NCBI GenBank assembly: GCA_025352435.1
Contig: JANXTN010000033.1
Span: forward strand, 1-17,128
From: Ferruginibacter sp.
Lineage (GTDB): Bacteria > Bacteroidota > Bacteroidia > Chitinophagales > Chitinophagaceae
Length of the DNA: 17,128 nt
Reading direction: 5' to 3'
Shown here: piece after piece, positions 6,603-15,900 of the stretch
Numbering within the stretch: the first letter of the stretch is position 1
Layout: the number at the start of each line of letters is the position of its first letter
The notes under the pieces: model-generated
Databases searched by the model: none
What the model was told of the DNA's origin: nothing
Seen by the model: the letters and a program-made list of their open reading frames with translations, nothing else
Translations under genes and position numbers: made by a program

Positions 6603-7877
6603 TTATTCCAAAATCTTAAAAACAACTCGGTTGCTTTTCTGCCCTGCTACTTCTAATAAAATTTTTATTTGTTTGCCATTGGGCATCAACACGGGCATAG
6701 TAAAATACAGGTTGTTGCTTTTATCTAGTGCTTCAATGCCTGTGTTTCCAGGGTAAATTTGTTTTAAAAGAGAAACCCACTGTTTAAAAACTTCTGTTGA
6801 TTTGCTAGGGGTTGTGTAAAATATAACATCAGCCTGATAGCGAAAGCTGCTGTCTAATTTTGAACTGCTCTGCAGATTGAGATTTACCGGCTGAACAGTT
6901 TTTACAATAACTCCATTTTTAAATCCGAGATCCAAAGCGCATTTATAGGACGTTTCAGCTGGTTTTGCCGAAAAATCTATTGAGCTTTTATCCCAATCAA
7001 TAGTTTCTGTTTCTTCTCGCTTTAATTGCTTAAAATTATTACTCGCTCCTTCCAACAATTGATTTAAGATGGGTTTAAATGTTGTGACATTTATAAGAGG
7101 CACTTTATTTCCGATCGTGTAAAAGTTTTCGTAAACGCTATAAAACTTGCTGTGCTCATATTCCGGAGAAGATAGAATGAGATAATATATTCTTGCAGCT
7201 TCATCATAGTTGGGTTGCTCTAATCCCTTACCCAGTTTATACATGCTGGCTAACCGGTTCATGCTTTGTAAATCTTTACTTAGTAAACCTTTTTTATACC
7301 AATGAATTGCTTCACTATATTGCTTACTTTCTTCTGCCATTTGGCCTAGAGAGGCATATGCTGCAGGATATCCTTTTGCAGCAGCTTTTTTGAAATATTC
7401 TTTTGCAAGAGGTTTATTTTCTGTGTAACCTGAATATCCTCCTCCGAAATAAACAGTACCGATTTTATACAGTGCCTCCGGGTATTGACTTTCGGCTAAC
7501 TTTTCTATAATTTTTATAGCCTTTTCTTCCTCTTTATCTACCTGAATGCCTTTTAAATAAGCATTTGCTAGAAACATTCCTGCATCAATATTGCCCTTGT
7601 CAAAAAGGTTCTTTAAAATGTTTGTGCCTTCCCTTTGTTTCTCCGGGGAAGGGTAGTTGCCTGTCAGTAATTCCACTGCGTATTTATATTACTGATCATA
7701 CAATAAAATGTCTTTGTGAGAAGAAAAACCAGGAAATGTTTTATACAAACTTTTTGTTTTCAAATGATTCACTGCAAGGCTTGCATTGAGACCCGAGTTA
7801 CCATTTTGAGCACCGGCAATAGAGATAGTAACTAACCAAAATGAAGCAGAAATCTATATGTTTAAAAACTTGTTCAT
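6603..7877 (-). pseudogene. Secreted Sel1-repeat protein broken by two in-frame stops
   Basis: The frame from ATG 7877-7875 reads MNKFLNI, a TAG (codon 8, 7856-7854), then ISASFWLVTISIAGAQ, a typical signal-peptide core and cleavage site, then about 45 residues ending ILLYDQ. A TAA follows (codon 63, 7691-7689), and the same frame continues YKYAVELLTGNYPSP to the stop at 6603. Continuity in one frame shows a single ancestral gene of about 424 residues hit by two nonsense changes. The part after the second stop holds about four Sel1/TPR-like helix pairs (roughly residues 97-232: LANAYLKG, LYKIGTVYFGGG, YASLGQMAE, RLASMYKLGKG) and a C-terminal alpha/beta region of unknown function. A GTG at 7676-7674 could start a 357-residue product, but that product would lack the export signal. 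Sel1 proteins usually scaffold protein contacts. Confidence 0.8.
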
Positions 7878-8041
7878 TCAATAAAGAAGTAAATTTGGAC
7901 ATAAGAAAATTTCATCATTCTTATCTAAAATTCTTCCGGGAGATACTAATTATTGTAGGATGTAGTAGTAGTATTCTACGCTCAAATAGTAAACCAACTA
8001 CAATATTTGTGCATAACTTGTAATCTAAAGAAGAAGAATGA

Positions 8042-8079
8042 GGCAAAAAAGCGCAGGTCAAAGACCAACGCTTTTTGCC
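8042..8079 (-). terminator. Hairpin terminator after the histidine kinase gene
   Basis: GGCAAAAAAGCG (8042-8053) pairs with CGCTTTTTGCC (8069-8079) with one bulged A, and the inner GGTC-AAA-GACC (8056-8066) extends the stem. Read on the minus strand it is an A-rich arm, a GC core and a T-rich arm, the usual form of an intrinsic terminator, 54 bp past the kinase stop. It also separates the kinase from the Sel1 pseudogene. Confidence 0.7.
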
Positions 8080-8132
8080 GAGCAATTTCCAACTACCAAT
8101 TTAGGATATGTTCTTAATTGTATATTTTCTTA

Positions 8133-10580
8133 TTATACAGGCAGATAGATATGAAAGGTTGCGCCTTCTCCTAAAATGCCTGACGCAGTTATTATCCCGT
8201 TGTGGTTATCTACAATTTTTTTTACAATAGCCAAACCTATGCCTGTTCCCTTGTACGTTTCTTTGCTGTGCAGTTTTTGAAAGACTTCAAAAATACGTTT
8301 ACTGTATTCTGGCTCAAAGCCAATGCCATTGTCTTTGAGGGAGATATGGCAATAGCTATCTTCAGGGATCAAATCTTCATTATTTAATTCACGGCCATAA
8401 GCAATGTGGCTGTTGATAGTAATATTAGGTGTTACATCCTGCTGCGCAAATTTAATAGAGTTGCCAATTAAGTTATGCATAAGCTGACGGAATTGAAAAA
8501 CGATTACTCTTACTTCGCAGGTACTGTGAATGTCAATAACAATATGCTTATTTTCTATACTCTCTTTAAGTTCTTCCTCTACCTCTAACACGATTGATTT
8601 TAAATCAGTTACTACCATTTCCCGATCTATAATATTTACTCTGGAAAAGGAAAGTAAGTCTTCTATTAGTTGCCGCATACGGACAGCTGCACTTTGCATT
8701 CTTCTAAAATAATCTCTGCCTGTATCTGTGAGATTTTGTAATTCACTTTCTATTATTCGCTCTGCAAAAAAAGTTATTTTTCTCAGGGGTTCCTGCAGAT
8801 CGTGACTTGCTACATAAGTAAAAGACTGTAATTCTTTATTTGCCAGAAGCAGTTCATTCGATCTTTTTTCTTTTTCAGCATTTTGAAATGCAAGTTCAGA
8901 ATTTGCAACGCCCAATTCTGCGGAGCGTTTTTCTTTTTCCAGGTTTTGATATATCAGTTCCTTGTTCGCAATCTCCAGTTCAATTGTTCTCTGGGCGACA
9001 GCAGTTTCCAGCATTTCTTTTTGTTTTACCTGTTCATCTATTTCAATTGTATTTCCCACCCAGGTTTTAATTTTTCCCTGCTGATCTTTAACAGGAGTAG
9101 CTAGGTTCAAATGCCATTTATACTCTCCGTATTTATTTAAAAAACGCATTTCCATATTTAAAGGCTTCCCCGTCTGCAGCGCATTCAAAAGATTCTTGCC
9201 GTATGTTTTTATATCTTCAGGATGAAGAATATCGTAATAACCTAATCCTTGCAGTTCTTCGAAGGTCTTCCCCGTATATTCAAGCCATTTTTCATTTAAG
9301 TATAACATTTGTCCATCTGCAGTCGCATTGCTTATTTTAGAAGGAATCAAATCTGCTAATTGTCTAAAGTGTTGTTCACTTTCCTCGAGTTTCAAATTGG
9401 CATTTTTAAAATCAGTTATATCTCTTGATACGGTAAGTAATCTTTCCGCTTTGTTGGTGGCTTCATCTACACGCAGTGGCATCACTATAATATCCCACCA
9501 TTTAGGAGTTCCTTTTGCAGTATTCGACGATGCCTGAAAACGTACTTTTTCCTTGCTAAGTGCTGCTGAAACTGCTTCTTTAATCATCGGCTTATTCTGT
9601 TCTTCCCACAAATCCCACCAATATTTAGTTTCAGCTTCAGCAATGTTATCAATCTCTAAAAGGCAAAGACCGTTTTCATTTATAAATTCAATGCGACCGT
9701 TTTTATCAATAATTTTTATACAATCTGGACTGTTTTCTAAAAATGACTTATTAAACATTTCTGTTTCCTCCATTTTTTTTCTCGCCATCACCATTTCCGT
9801 AACTTCATAAGCTATGGTTGCAACACCTGATGTGTTTTGTTCTTCCTCATAATATGGATGACAGATAATATTAAAAAATCGGTCTTCATTTTTATTATCT
9901 ACTTCCAGTCTTACCAAAAGATCATTTGCGTAAACTGGTTTGCCTGAAGTAAATACCTCCTGTATTTTTTCAAGAAAAGGTTGATTTTTTAATTCAGGTA
10001 ATATTTGCAATAATGCTGTGCCTTCAATATCGTTTCCTTTGCCCCAAAAAGCCTTCATCATATCATTCGCAACCGTTATTAAAAAATTGTCTCCGGTCAT
10101 TATAGAAAATCCAAAAGGAGAGTCCATCAACATATCATAATAACGTTGTTGTGTTGCATCATTTTGAAGATGTATTTTATTATTTTTTTTACGTAGATGT
10201 TCATGATTTTTAGTTGAATAAATTTCTTCTCTTATCTGTAAAATCGATTCAACGTTATTGGCTTCATCGAGCACAGGAACGTGGGTTAATTGCAGAGATA
10301 ATTTTTCAAAACTGTTGCTTGTAACTGTTACCTTATCTGTTATTTTATTTTGAAGAGCGGTGGTTAAAGAACGTTGAATTTTATTTAGTTCTTCAATTGA
10401 AAAATTAGCGCCGTTTTTGGATAAAGCGTATGAAAAATTCTGTCCAACAATCTCGTCTAATGAAATTTTTGTGTGGGAAAGAAAAAGATTTGAAGCCGTT
10501 TTTATTCTAAATTCAGTATTCAGTAAAAGCCCTGAAATTGGTAATTGGTCAAAAAATAAATGATGGTTTGCAATGCTCAT
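8133..10580 (-). CDS. Multi-PAS sensor histidine kinase (cytoplasmic, orthodox)
   Basis: An intact 815-residue kinase with no transmembrane segment, so it senses inside the cell. Four PAS/PAC units can be traced: about 5-118, 145-265, 273-395 and 400-520. The last, with GQMLYLNEKWLEYTG and a WxGNTIEID end, is the clearest. A coiled coil (530-586) follows, built of a 21-residue repeat. HisKA: H593 in SHDLQEPLRKI. The ATPase domain has N703 and N707 (HNLIGNSIKFA), DNGIGF (750-755) and GTGIGLAIVKK (778-788). The chain ends without a receiver, so a separate response regulator is needed. The nearest receivers, at 5951-6559 and 5777-5909, are damaged and are unlikely partners. The ligand is unknown; PAS domains may bind haem, flavin or small molecules. 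Start ATG 10580-10578, divergent from the stress-protein pseudogene. Confidence 0.93.
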   Translation of the reverse strand: MSIANHHLFFDQLPISGLLLNTEFRIKTASNLFLSHTKISLDEIVGQNFSYALSKNGANFSIEELNKIQRSLTTALQNKITDKVTVTSNSFEKLSLQLTHVPVLDEANNVESILQIREEIYSTKNHEHLRKKNNKIHLQNDATQQRYYDMLMDSPFGFSIMTGDNFLITVANDMMKAFWGKGNDIEGTALLQILPELKNQPFLEKIQEVFTSGKPVYANDLLVRLEVDNKNEDRFFNIICHPYYEEEQNTSGVATIAYEVTEMVMARKKMEETEMFNKSFLENSPDCIKIIDKNGRIEFINENGLCLLEIDNIAEAETKYWWDLWEEQNKPMIKEAVSAALSKEKVRFQASSNTAKGTPKWWDIIVMPLRVDEATNKAERLLTVSRDITDFKNANLKLEESEQHFRQLADLIPSKISNATADGQMLYLNEKWLEYTGKTFEELQGLGYYDILHPEDIKTYGKNLLNALQTGKPLNMEMRFLNKYGEYKWHLNLATPVKDQQGKIKTWVGNTIEIDEQVKQKEMLETAVAQRTIELEIANKELIYQNLEKEKRSAELGVANSELAFQNAEKEKRSNELLLANKELQSFTYVASHDLQEPLRKITFFAERIIESELQNLTDTGRDYFRRMQSAAVRMRQLIEDLLSFSRVNIIDREMVVTDLKSIVLEVEEELKESIENKHIVIDIHSTCEVRVIVFQFRQLMHNLIGNSIKFAQQDVTPNITINSHIAYGRELNNEDLIPEDSYCHISLKDNGIGFEPEYSKRIFEVFQKLHSKETYKGTGIGLAIVKKIVDNHNGIITASGILGEGATFHIYLPV

Positions 10581-10875
10581 ATTTAAAAGTAGTTTTCGTA
10601 TGAATTGTAAATGTTTAGAACAAAAAGAATTTCAAAATTGAGAAATAGACCAATCAGTTCTTTATGAACTTATATAAAATTTGTCTAATCAGGTACTGGA
10701 TAGGAAAAATGTGTATAAAAAAAACATATAAAAACTCAAGTAATCTCTCTATTAATTAAACTCGGTACAAAGTCGTTTTCTAAGGACTATCCCTAATTCT
10801 TTTGCAATGGCATGATTCATATGTGTATTGATTTTAAAAAAAATATGGAGAATAATTTTCATGGTGAATAAAACA
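10581..10875. other. Divergent intergenic region, no gene seen
   Basis: About 295 AT-rich bases lie between the kinase start (-) and the first ATG of the broken stress-protein gene (+), so two divergent promoters are expected here. I found no well-spaced pair of Bacteroidota -33 (TTTG) and -7 (TAnnTTTG) elements on either strand, no strong hairpin and no convincing coding remnant. TAATTTTC near 10852-10859 (+) is a weak -7 candidate only. Confidence 0.5.
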
Positions 10876-11374
10876 ATGTCGAAAATTTAACCGGTCAGGA
10901 TGCAGTTGCGAAATTAAAAGAACTGGCTGACCGTGCGAGAATATGTATGTTCACTACCTACGCAATTCAGCGCCCATGCCTAGCCGACCAATGGCGTTAC
11001 AAACGGTGGCGGATGATGGACGAATGTTCTTTTTCAGTGCTACGGATTTTGATAAAAATAAGGAAATAAGAAATAACCCTCAGGTAAAATTATTTTTTGC
11101 AAATACTGGCAGCAGTGAATATCTAAATGTTTTTGGAGATGTCGAAATTTCTGATGAACGAGCTAAAATAAAGGAGCTCTGGAGCGTTTGGGCAAAAGCA
11201 TGGTTTCAAGACGGGTCTGAAGATGAAAAATTGCCACTGCTTATTTTAACTCCCAAAAAATGTGAATATCGGGATACCAAACACAATAAAATGGTGCAAT
11301 TATTAAAAATTGCTGCTTCACTAGTTACAGGAAAAACAATGGATGATGGTATGGAAGGAGAACTGAAAATGTAG
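10876..11374 (+). pseudogene. General stress protein 26-like (pyridoxamine 5'-phosphate oxidase fold), two frameshifts
   Basis: The intact 3' part (frame from 10943 to the TAG at 11372) has the family features PMPSRPMALQTV, FFFSATDFDKNKEI, VKLFFANTGSSEYLNVFG, AKAWFQDG and the end LVTGKTMDDG. The N-terminal part lies in another frame: bases 10881-10963 read ENLTGQDAVAKLKELADRA, then ICMFTTYA. Joining the frames requires one missing base near 10962-10964. A second missing base after ATG-TC (10876-10880) separates the start codon from that segment, because the annotated ATG frame stops at once (TAA at 10888-10890). Restored, the protein would be about 166 residues, normal for this family of split-barrel, probably flavin-binding proteins. 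An internal start at 10943 would lose the first strand. It is broken unless reads show assembly error. Confidence 0.8.
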
Positions 11375-11391
11375 TAGAATTTGATTGCTGA

Positions 11392-11420
11392 TTGAGCTTT
11401 TATATTAAATCGTACTTTCG
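11392..11420 (+). promoter_or_regulatory. Candidate Bacteroidota promoter for the RNA methyltransferase
   Basis: TACTTTCG (11413-11420) matches seven of eight positions of the phylum's -7 element TAnnTTTG if a C is allowed at position 7. A TTGA (11392-11395) lies 17 bp upstream as a partial -33 element. The ATG follows five bases later, so the transcript would have a very short leader or none, which is common in this phylum. Confidence 0.4.
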
Positions 11421-11425
11421 CCGCC

Positions 11426-12010
11426 ATGACGCCAGAAAGAACTGACAGACTGAATGAAGTATTAGCGAAACGCCAACCTGGTTTAACTTTAGTACTGGAA
11501 AATGTTACAGACCCTCATAATATTTCTGCAGTAATGCGAACCTGCGATGCAGTAGGTGTGCAGGATATTTATATTCTGAACACTAAAATCGGGCTTCACG
11601 AAATGTGGAGTGCAAAAAGTTCATCAAGCGCAGCGAAATGGCTAACGGTGCACCAGTTTACAAATACTCAAGAATGTTTTGCCGCACTTCGAAAAAATTT
11701 TTTTAAAATTTATGCAACTCATTTGGGTGCAGATGCTGTAGACATGTATGCCCTTAATTTTACAGAACGATGTGCAATTATTTTTGGAAATGAGCACAGT
11801 GGTGTAAGTAATGAAGTTACAGAACTGGCGGACGCTAATTTTATTATTCCTCAAGTAGGTATTATTAAGTCGTTAAACATTTCTGTAGCTTGTGCAGTTA
11901 CGTTGTATGAGGCCTATCGGCAAAAGAAACTTGCAGGGCATTTTGATAATATTAATTTAACAGGAGACTCATATACCAGTTTGAAATCTAAATGGGGTTT
12001 ATTGGGATAA
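11426..12010 (+). CDS. trmH: TrmH/SpoU-family RNA 2'-O-ribose methyltransferase (tRNA Gm18-like)
   Basis: A 194-residue SPOUT enzyme that transfers a methyl group from SAM to a ribose 2'-OH, most likely G18 of tRNA. All three SpoU motifs are present: motif 1 ENVTDPHNISAVMRTCDAVG (25-44) with N32 and catalytic R38; motif 2 IIFGNEHSGVS (118-128) with E123; motif 3 IPQVGIIKSLNISVACAVTLYEAY (from 141), with S149, L150 and N151 in the knot. Compactness and lack of an N-terminal RNA-binding extension favour TrmH over RlmB. A C-terminal tail (175-194) ends in SLKSKWGLLG. The gene starts at ATG 11426, 51 bp after the stress-protein pseudogene, and has its own candidate promoter. tRNA position 18 is an assignment by family similarity. 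Confidence 0.88.
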   Translation: MTPERTDRLNEVLAKRQPGLTLVLENVTDPHNISAVMRTCDAVGVQDIYILNTKIGLHEMWSAKSSSSAAKWLTVHQFTNTQECFAALRKNFFKIYATHLGADAVDMYALNFTERCAIIFGNEHSGVSNEVTELADANFIIPQVGIIKSLNISVACAVTLYEAYRQKKLAGHFDNINLTGDSYTSLKSKWGLLG

Positions 12011-12137
12011 TTGCTGATAAATTTACCCATTAACCTTAATTTACATCTAGAAGAAAATCCCCTCCATTCCCCAAAGCTTCAATTTGGCTTGGCATGTTTG
12101 TTGGTTTTAGGCAAGTGCTCATTTTACACCAAACAAT

Positions 12138-12995
12138 ATGTTATCATCCAAACTAACATTGTCTTTTATATTACTCTCTTTCTTTTTTTTAGGGTGTAAT
12201 AGCAAAATCGAAAAAGAAAAATTCGAGAATTCCAGCACGTTTAATTTTACAAAACCAAAGATTATCAATTTGCCACAATCTTTAAATGAAATTTCTGGCA
12301 TAGCCTACTACCCAAAAGATACAAGTGTTTTTGCCATCATTGATGAAGATGGATTAATGTTTAAAATCTCACTTAACAAAGCTGATGATGTAAAAGAGTG
12401 GAGATTTGATAAAAAAAGAGATTTTGAAGATATTGTTTTAAAAAACAATACATTTTATGTAATGGTTAGCAATGGAGATATGGATAAAATTACCTTCAAT
12501 GGAGATAAAATGTCTGTAGCACAAGTTGATTTTCCCAACGCATCAAAAAAAGTTAATGAATTTGAATCCTTGTATGCTTCTGCTGACAGCAGTAAAATAA
12601 TTATGTTATGCAAACAATGTGAAGACGATAAAAAGAGTAAACTTTCATCTTATTACTTCAGCGATTCAGCTCACCAGTTTATACCTTATAAAACAACAGA
12701 AACAGAATCGTTATTTCAAAAAATTGGAAGTAAAAAAGATAAGATTAAACCTTCGGCTGCTGCTATTAATCCGGTTACAAAAGAGTTATATGTTCTTTGT
12801 TCAGTAAATAAATTTATTTATGTTGAGGATACCGAAGGCAAAATAAAAGAAGTAATCAAACTAAATCCCGTTTTATATAAACAACCTGAAGGAATGACCT
12901 TTACGCCAACAGGCGATTTAATAATATCAAATGAAGTGAATACTGAAGGATACGCAAACTTATTACTTTTAAAAAACCAAAAGACCGGCAAATGA
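12138..12995 (+). CDS. Beta-propeller lipoprotein, SdiA-regulated/esterase-phytase-like
   Basis: A 285-residue protein with a lipoprotein signal: hydrophobic 7-18 and FLGC with the lipidated cysteine at C20. The mature part shows propeller-blade signatures: LNEISGIAYYPKDTSVFAI (49-67), RDFEDIVL, KKVNEFESLYAS, KPSAAAINPVTKELYVL and, near the C-terminus, QPEGMTFTPTGDLIISNE. The last motif is typical of the SdiA-regulated family, whose biochemical role is unclear; distant relatives are phytase-like or esterase-like propellers. The start ATG 12138 gives the signal peptide. The stop overlaps the next start by four bases (ATGA, 12992-12995), so translation of the two is probably coupled. That partner is an exported phosphatase-barrel, so a joint envelope role is reasonable, but the substrate or binding partner cannot be read from sequence. 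Confidence 0.78.
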   Translation: MLSSKLTLSFILLSFFFLGCNSKIEKEKFENSSTFNFTKPKIINLPQSLNEISGIAYYPKDTSVFAIIDEDGLMFKISLNKADDVKEWRFDKKRDFEDIVLKNNTFYVMVSNGDMDKITFNGDKMSVAQVDFPNASKKVNEFESLYASADSSKIIMLCKQCEDDKKSKLSSYYFSDSAHQFIPYKTTETESLFQKIGSKKDKIKPSAAAINPVTKELYVLCSVNKFIYVEDTEGKIKEVIKLNPVLYKQPEGMTFTPTGDLIISNEVNTEGYANLLLLKNQKTGK

Positions 12996-15900
12996 ATAGT
13001 AAATTGATTTTGATTTTAATATTATTTATCCGAATTCCGGGTTTACAGGCACAAACTATTAAAGACGAAAATGATAGTGTGCAAGCCCGAATATTACTTA
13101 TTGGTGATGGTGGTCAACTCACAAATGGAAGACATCCGGTAGTAAATGCTGCAAGGAAAATTGTTCCGATGAATAGCAAAACAACGGTGATATATTTAGG
13201 TGATAACCTTTATAAAACCGGTCTTCCAGATAACACTTTACCTACTTATGATATTGCAAAAGCACCTCTTGATTCTCAAATAGAGATTGCAGGTAAAGCA
13301 CCCGTGAATGTGTTTTTTATTCCCGGAAACCATGACTGGGCCAATGGTTCCAGAATTGGCTATGAGTCTATTTTAAGAGTACAGAATTACATAGATGTAC
13401 TGGGCAATAAATATATACGCCAATTACCCAGAAATGGCTGCCCTGGTCCTGTAGAAGAAAAAATCAATGATGATGTGACCTTAGTGATGGTGGATTCGCA
13501 ATGGTGGTTACAGGAGTTTGAAAAGCCTGGAGTGGAATCTGATTGTCCATACAAAACAAAGGCTGAAGTGATTACACAGCTTCAGGATATAATGGATAAG
13601 AATGACAAGAAATTTGTAATTTTTGCTATGCACCATCCTATAAGAAGTTATGGTCCGCACGGTGGATTCTTCACTTTAAAACAGCATATCTTTCCTTTTA
13701 CTGATGCTATTCCAAAACTCTATATTCCTCTCCCTATTATTGGTTCAGGCTACCCTCTTACCCGTGCCGTATTTGGTACTGCACAGGATCTTAAGCATCC
13801 ATTGTATCAGGAAATGATAACTGCATTTGAAAGTGTAGTGAAGGGGCATAAAAATGTAATTTTTGTTAGTGGTCATGAACATACTTTGCAGTTAATAAAG
13901 GATACCAATTATATAAATATTGTAAGTGGAAGTGGCAGTAAAAATTCCAGAGTTTCAAAAAGCCGCAATACAGTATTTGCTTCCGGCGATTATGGTTTTG
14001 TAACGCTTGATGTTTTAAAAAACAAATCTGTTCGTTCTACTTTTTACAATGTTGATGGAGAGAATGTAAAAAAGGTATTTACACAAAATATTTTAGACTT
14101 CTCTAAAGTAAAAGAGCTGAAAGGAGTTTCTGACACTTTAAGAGAACCGGAGTTTGTTTTTAAGGATAGTGCTGTAATATCTGCAAGCGATAAGTATAAG
14201 AAAGAAAAGAAAATTAAGGATGCTTTTTTGGGTGAAAATTATAGAAGAGAATGGAATACACCAGTGCAGTTCAAAGTATTTAATTTAAGGAAAGAAAAAG
14301 GAGGTTTTATAATAAAAGGAATTGGTGGTGGTAAACAAACAAAATCTTTAAAACTGGAGGATAAAAATGGAAAAGAGTGGACACTCAGAACCATAGATAA
14401 AGATCCGGAGAAAGCTGTTCCTGAAAACTTAAGAGGAACTATCGGGCAGGCTATTGTGGTAGATGTAATAAGTGCAAGCAGTCCTTACGCTCCACTTACT
14501 ATTCCCCCTCTTGCAAAGGCAGCAGGCGTTCCTGCAGCCAATCCGCAATTTTTCTTTGTGCCTGATGATCCTGCGTTTGGTTATTACAGACCTGTATTTA
14601 AAAATACTGTTTGTCTGCTCGAAGAAAAACAACCGACACCTGATGAAACCGATACAAAAAGTACTAATGCTATTATCAACAAATTATTTCAACAGAACGA
14701 CCATCATATAGATCAACCCGCGGTATTGAGAGCCAGGTTATTGGACATGTTGATTGGAGACTTTGACAGACATGCTGACCAGTGGAGATGGGGAACAAAA
14801 GATACAGGAAAAGGTAAAGTTTATTACCCGGTTCCTAAAGACAGAGACCAGGCATATTTTAATTCAAATGGATTATTACTGCGCTACTTATCTGCCAACT
14901 CGATGCCTTTTTTGCAAGGCTTTAAATCAAAGATAAAAGACATAAATGGGTTAAACCTTGTAGCAAAAGATTTTGACAGAACTTTTATGAATGAACTTAG
15001 CAAACAACAGTGGAAATCTATTTCTGATAGCTTCGCACGTAATATAACCAATGAAGTAATTAAGGATGCAGCATCCAAATATCCTCCTGAAATAAAGCAG
15101 TTCGATTCAACATTTACCGCAAAAAGGTTAATGAGCAGAAGAGATGATATGCCCAGGCAGGCTATGAAATATTATAAATTTTTAGCAAAGGGCGTAACCG
15201 TTACGGGTAGCAATGAGGAAGAATATTTTCACGTTCAAAATGATAATGGCGGAATAAAACTTAGTGTATATAATAAAGATAAACACGGCGATACAACAGC
15301 ACTAAATTACCGCCGTACTTTTACTCACAAGGAAACAAGGGAGATTGTATTATATGGCTTAAACGGCAACGATAAGTTTGTCGTAGATGATGATGTTTCT
15401 TCAAGAATAAAATTAAGAATAGTAGGCGGGAAAGGAGATGACACTTTTCATCTTGGCGGTAAAATGAAAAAAACGTTATATGATTTATCAACAGAAAAAA
15501 ATGTTTTTGAACACTCTCGCAATACTGAAAAGCGATTATCTTCTAATCCCAAAATATTAGATTTTAAGAATACAGGTTTTCAATACGATAAATTAACTTT
15601 CCCTCAAATAAATTTTGGATTTAATGCTGAGGATAAATTATTATTAGGAGTTGGATTTACATCAAAAAAATATGGGTTTAGAAAAGATCCTTATGCAAGC
15701 TTACAGAAGCTTACGACCTTATCAGCACTAACAAGGGGAGCTTTTCAGGTAAGGTATGATGGCATTTTTAACCAGGTAATATTAAACAACGATCTGGTTT
15801 TAAATGGAGAATTGCAAACGCCAACACTTTCTAACTTTTTTGGTTACGGCAACCAGACAGCTTACAACAAAACACTCCCTCTTTCTTTTTACAGAACAAG

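Noticed and set aside
6603..7877. Stop-codon readthrough or recoding in the Sel1 gene
   Set aside because: Two different stops (TAG and TAA), no recoding structure or context seen, and neighbouring genes decay as well; plain inactivation is simpler.
7841..8023. Plus-strand open frame of 60 codons between the Sel1 locus and the kinase
   Set aside because: It overlaps the signal-peptide region of the Sel1 pseudogene on the other strand and shows no coding signal of its own.
12119..12301. Minus-strand open frame of 60 codons
   Set aside because: Antisense to the lipoprotein signal and first propeller blade; no support.
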